A stretch of DNA of 64,000 bases from AP-15 sp963737145. GTDB lineage: Bacteria; Pseudomonadota; Alphaproteobacteria; ATCC43930; CGMCC-115725. The position numbers were made by a program, and so were the translations under genes. Below are positions 62,034 through 64,000 of this stretch, piece by piece. The stretch spans positions 186,001 to 250,000 of the forward strand of contig CAVTRO010000004.1 of NCBI GenBank assembly GCA_963737145.1. The letters are read 5' to 3'. The notes beneath the pieces are model-generated. The model saw only the letters and a list, made by a program, of their open reading frames with translations, was not told the DNA's origin and ran no database searches. Position 1 is the stretch's first letter. Each line of letters starts with the position of its first letter.

Positions 62034-62369
62034 CTAATGCCCCAGGAGCATATTGGAAGTGCCGGTGGCGGCTCCGCTCGCGGTGCCGAGCGCTCCGCCG
62101 ACGACCGCACCCACGGGACCGGCGCTTGCAGCCCCTCGCGAGCCCCCGGCCTCCATCCCGGAGACCGCGCCGGTTACCGGGTTTCCGTAGCCCGGTGACC
62201 GCGCCGGTGCGGATGCCGAGTTTCCATGCCCCGACGACCGCACCGGGTGGCAGCCGTGGTTATAATACTTGTAGCCCGCCGCACAGTGGTACGTCGCCAT
62301 TACCGGACTCGACGCGCCCGCCGCCAAGACGGCCGAGGTGACCGCCAGAACCTTCAACAATGTACGCAT
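62034..62369 (-). CDS. Small secreted protein with glycine-zipper segment
   Basis: A 111-aa paralogue of the product of 60533-60967. Signal peptide LLKVLAVTSAVLAAGASSPV, Cys unit YHCAAGYKYYNHGCHPV, then GPVGAVVGGALGTASGAATG near the end. It lacks the PGYAPA repeats and the second Cys unit. ATG 62369. Function unknown; the glycine zipper suggests membrane association or oligomerisation. Confidence 0.7.
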   Translation of the reverse strand: MRTLLKVLAVTSAVLAAGASSPVMATYHCAAGYKYYNHGCHPVRSSGHGNSASAPARSPGYGNPVTGAVSGMEAGGSRGAASAGPVGAVVGGALGTASGAATGTSNMLLGH

Positions 62370-62467
62370 CGCTCCCTCCGCCAAACATGCAAAAGAGCGC
62401 CGAAGCACCCGCGGCGCAAACGCTCCACAACCAAATCGCGTTCCACGCGTGCAGAGCCCGCTCCGAC

Positions 62468-63112
62468 TTACCCATTCGAAGCTGGATCGGGATGGAGCTG
62501 CAAAAAGGCCGCGGTCGCCTTGGCTGCCCGTCGCTTGGCCTCGGCCGGATCGGGGGTCGCGGCGACCCCGAGCAGTAACCCGACCATCAGGCCCTCCCAG
62601 AGAAGCCCCAAAAACTGCATCGCCATTTCCGCTGGTTCTCCGGGGCCTATGAGCCCGGTCGATTGCGCGCTCGCCAATAGTTCGGCGAGCGCGCGGCGCG
62701 TGGCGTCCCGACCGGCCGAGTTGAGAGCTTGGGCAATCTCGGGCGAGCGTGCCGCCTCGGCGATCGCCAAGCGGAATGTCGCGATGATCGAAGGGTGGGA
62801 GGTCTCACGCACGAGGTTCGCCGCAAAGGCGGTAAGCGTTGCCGCGAGTATCTCCCGGCTGCGTGGAGCGGGCAGGCCCAAGGGCAGCCGCATTCGATCG
62901 GCGCGGCTCTTGATGCAGGCGACGAGCACCGCTTGCTTGCTGCCGAAATTGGCGTAGAGATCACGTTTCGAGACTTTGGCGCGTGTCGCGATATCGAGCG
63001 TGCTGGTAGCAGCGTAACCGTCCTCTGTGAATGCCTTGAACGCGGCCCCGAGGATGCGCTCGTTGGTAGGGATCTCGGGCGAGACCGGAACGGGGCTGGT
63101 GGATCTTTTCAT
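62468..63112 (-). CDS. TetR-family transcriptional regulator
   Basis: A 214-aa regulator. The HTH domain is TNERILGAAFKAFTEDGYAA followed by TSTLDIATRAKVSKRDLYAN and FGSKQAVLVACIKSRADRM, with a helical ligand-binding C-terminal domain. TTTGGAGAAC precedes ATG 63112. It is divergent from an MFS transporter gene, and two identical-form palindromes lie in the 89-base gap, so it probably represses that gene and itself until a substrate binds. Confidence 0.9.
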   Translation of the reverse strand: MKRSTSPVPVSPEIPTNERILGAAFKAFTEDGYAATSTLDIATRAKVSKRDLYANFGSKQAVLVACIKSRADRMRLPLGLPAPRSREILAATLTAFAANLVRETSHPSIIATFRLAIAEAARSPEIAQALNSAGRDATRRALAELLASAQSTGLIGPGEPAEMAMQFLGLLWEGLMVGLLLGVAATPDPAEAKRRAAKATAAFLQLHPDPASNG

Positions 63113-63137
63113 GTTCTCCAAAGAATCACCTTGCTAC

Positions 63138-63177
63138 GGTACCATATCGTACCTAGTTGTCGGTACCACCAGGTACC
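63138..63177. promoter_or_regulatory. Two GGTAC-N6-GTACC operator palindromes
   Basis: GGTAC-CATATC-GTACC (63138-63153) and GGTAC-CACCAG-GTACC (63162-63177) share perfect half-sites and are 24 bases apart, centre to centre. They are in the gap between the divergent TetR and MFS genes and are the likely binding sites for the TetR protein; the spacing would place two dimers on nearly the same face of DNA. Confidence 0.8.
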
Positions 63178-63201
63178 TGCCAACTCTGCCCTGAGGTCCT
63201 C

Positions 63202-64000
63202 ATGAGTGTCCAGACTTCTCGGTCCACAGGGGTTACCAAGACCGACCACATACGAACGCCGAAGGGGGCTTGGCTGATCGTCGGTCTGCTGTTCCTGTTC
63301 ATGCTGATCAACTTCGCCGACAAAGCGGTGATTGGGATCGCCGCCGTCCCGATCATGCAGGAGTTGCAGCTGAGCCCGCGCCAGTTCGGGTTGCTCGGCT
63401 CGAGCTTTTTCCTGCTGTTTTCGGTTTCGGCGATCGTCACCGGCTTCATCGTCAATCGAGTACAAACACGCTGGGCGCTGCTCGTCATGGGGCTGATCTG
63501 GGGATTGACCCAGTTCCCGATGATCGGGACGGTCGGGTTTGGCGCCATTATGGCCTGCCGAATCGCGCTTGGCGCCGGCGAAGGCCCGGCTTATCCAGTC
63601 GCGCTTCATTCGACCTACAAATGGTTTCCCAATCAGCTGCGCACGTTGCCGACAGCGATCGTCGCGCAAGGCGCCGGCATTGGGATCATGGTGGCGCTGC
63701 CGCTGCTCAACTGGGTCATCGTGCATTATTCCTGGCACTGGGCGTTCGGTGTGCTTGGCCTCGCCGGCCTCGCCTGGACTGCGGCGTGGCTGGCGCTGGG
63801 CCGCGAGGGTCCGCTGACCGCTGCCACCGCGACGGATGCGGCGCCAACAGCCGAAAGGATCGCCTACGGACAGCTGCTGCTCAGCCCGACAATCATTGCG
63901 GCCTGGTGCGCGAGTTTCGGCGCTCAATGGGGGTTGTCGCAAGCGCTGTCCTGGCAGGGGGCGTTTCTGATCAAAGGGCTCGGCTTTGCGCAGGGCTCGA
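63202..64000 (+). CDS. MFS transporter, cut by the window end
   Basis: ATG 63202 starts a frame open to the window end (266 codons). MLINFADKAVIGIAAVPIMQ with the acidic residue of helix 1, SPRQFGLLGSSFFLLFSVSA, the RIALGAGEGPAYPVALHSTY signature of helix 4-5 and WHWAFGVLGLAGLAW match the anion:cation symporter / phthalate-type MFS families for organic acids. CTGAGG is a weak ribosome site. Divergent from the TetR gene and likely under its control. Confidence 0.88.
   Translation, partial: MSVQTSRSTGVTKTDHIRTPKGAWLIVGLLFLFMLINFADKAVIGIAAVPIMQELQLSPRQFGLLGSSFFLLFSVSAIVTGFIVNRVQTRWALLVMGLIWGLTQFPMIGTVGFGAIMACRIALGAGEGPAYPVALHSTYKWFPNQLRTLPTAIVAQGAGIGIMVALPLLNWVIVHYSWHWAFGVLGLAGLAWTAAWLALGREGPLTAATATDAAPTAERIAYGQLLLSPTIIAAWCASFGAQWGLSQALSWQGAFLIKGLGFAQGS

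Overview
The window is high-GC DNA from an alphaproteobacterium, most likely Rhizobiales/Bradyrhizobiaceae-like or a related uncultured lineage. The evidence is the gene order ProX / thioredoxin co-chaperone / LON-domain / Trm112 / DUF971, the class III adenylate cyclases carrying TolB-like and TPR regions, the many CoA and aromatic-degradation genes, and short palindromic intergenic repeats of a kind common in that group. Several genes are interrupted by single-base shifts, one of them in a G homopolymer. Some therefore probably reflect draft or metagenome assembly error, but others (an 11-bp deletion, a mini-element insertion) look like real decay.

Layout. 1-3769: tandem duplication of a two-gene membrane-protein unit. 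3941-6064: bifunctional beta-oxidation enzyme. 6260-9731: a small peptide-maturation (RiPP-like) island with a PatA-like subtilisin protease, a PatG-like protein without a protease domain, and four small proteins sharing an LPGF[VT]A-type N-terminal motif followed by Cys-rich C-termini. One of the four appears truncated by a 71-bp palindromic mini-element and one is frameshifted. The island ends in a RelE-type toxin remnant and a 509-bp duplicate of part of the beta-oxidation gene, so it lies between direct repeats. 10671-14206: methyltransferase, Rieske-oxygenase-type reductase, cupin, UbiH-like hydroxylase. 14355-17191: housekeeping block on the minus strand, followed by tRNA-Gly with a terminator.

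17432-26753: catabolic region with a GlcG-like protein, an enolase-superfamily dehydratase, a type III CoA transferase, a ring-hydroxylating dioxygenase (alpha and beta) with its diol dehydrogenase, an alpha/beta hydrolase, VOC and NIPSNAP proteins, and a second Rieske oxygenase. 27091-33658: phosphoglycerate kinase, CBS-BON protein, receiver protein, two Fe(II)/2OG oxygenases, PurC, thioesterase. 33594-35372: DNA repair pair (frameshifted ATP-dependent ligase and SRAP peptidase). 35575-42162: three tandem class III cyclase paralogues on the minus strand, separated by two toxin-antitoxin modules (HepT/MntA and ParE/antitoxin); the third cyclase is decayed.

42372-50427: GMC oxidoreductase, glycogen phosphorylase, amidohydrolase, VOC-like protein, LDH2-type dehydrogenase, lipoprotein. 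50435-52049: a frameshifted cupin and IPNS-like oxygenase pair. 52241-55099: two glycosyltransferases. 55313-58532: FAD monooxygenase, metallo-beta-lactamase-fold and alpha/beta hydrolases. Near 59585 two 5'-truncated genes (MFS and thiolase) meet head to head, marking a rearrangement or mis-join. 60533-62369: a frameshifted NHL-repeat protein between two paralogous secreted proteins. 62468-64000: TetR regulator and a divergent MFS gene with two matching palindromic operators between them.

The region most likely to be new biology is the peptide island at 6260-9731. Next is the three-cyclase array with interleaved toxin-antitoxin modules.
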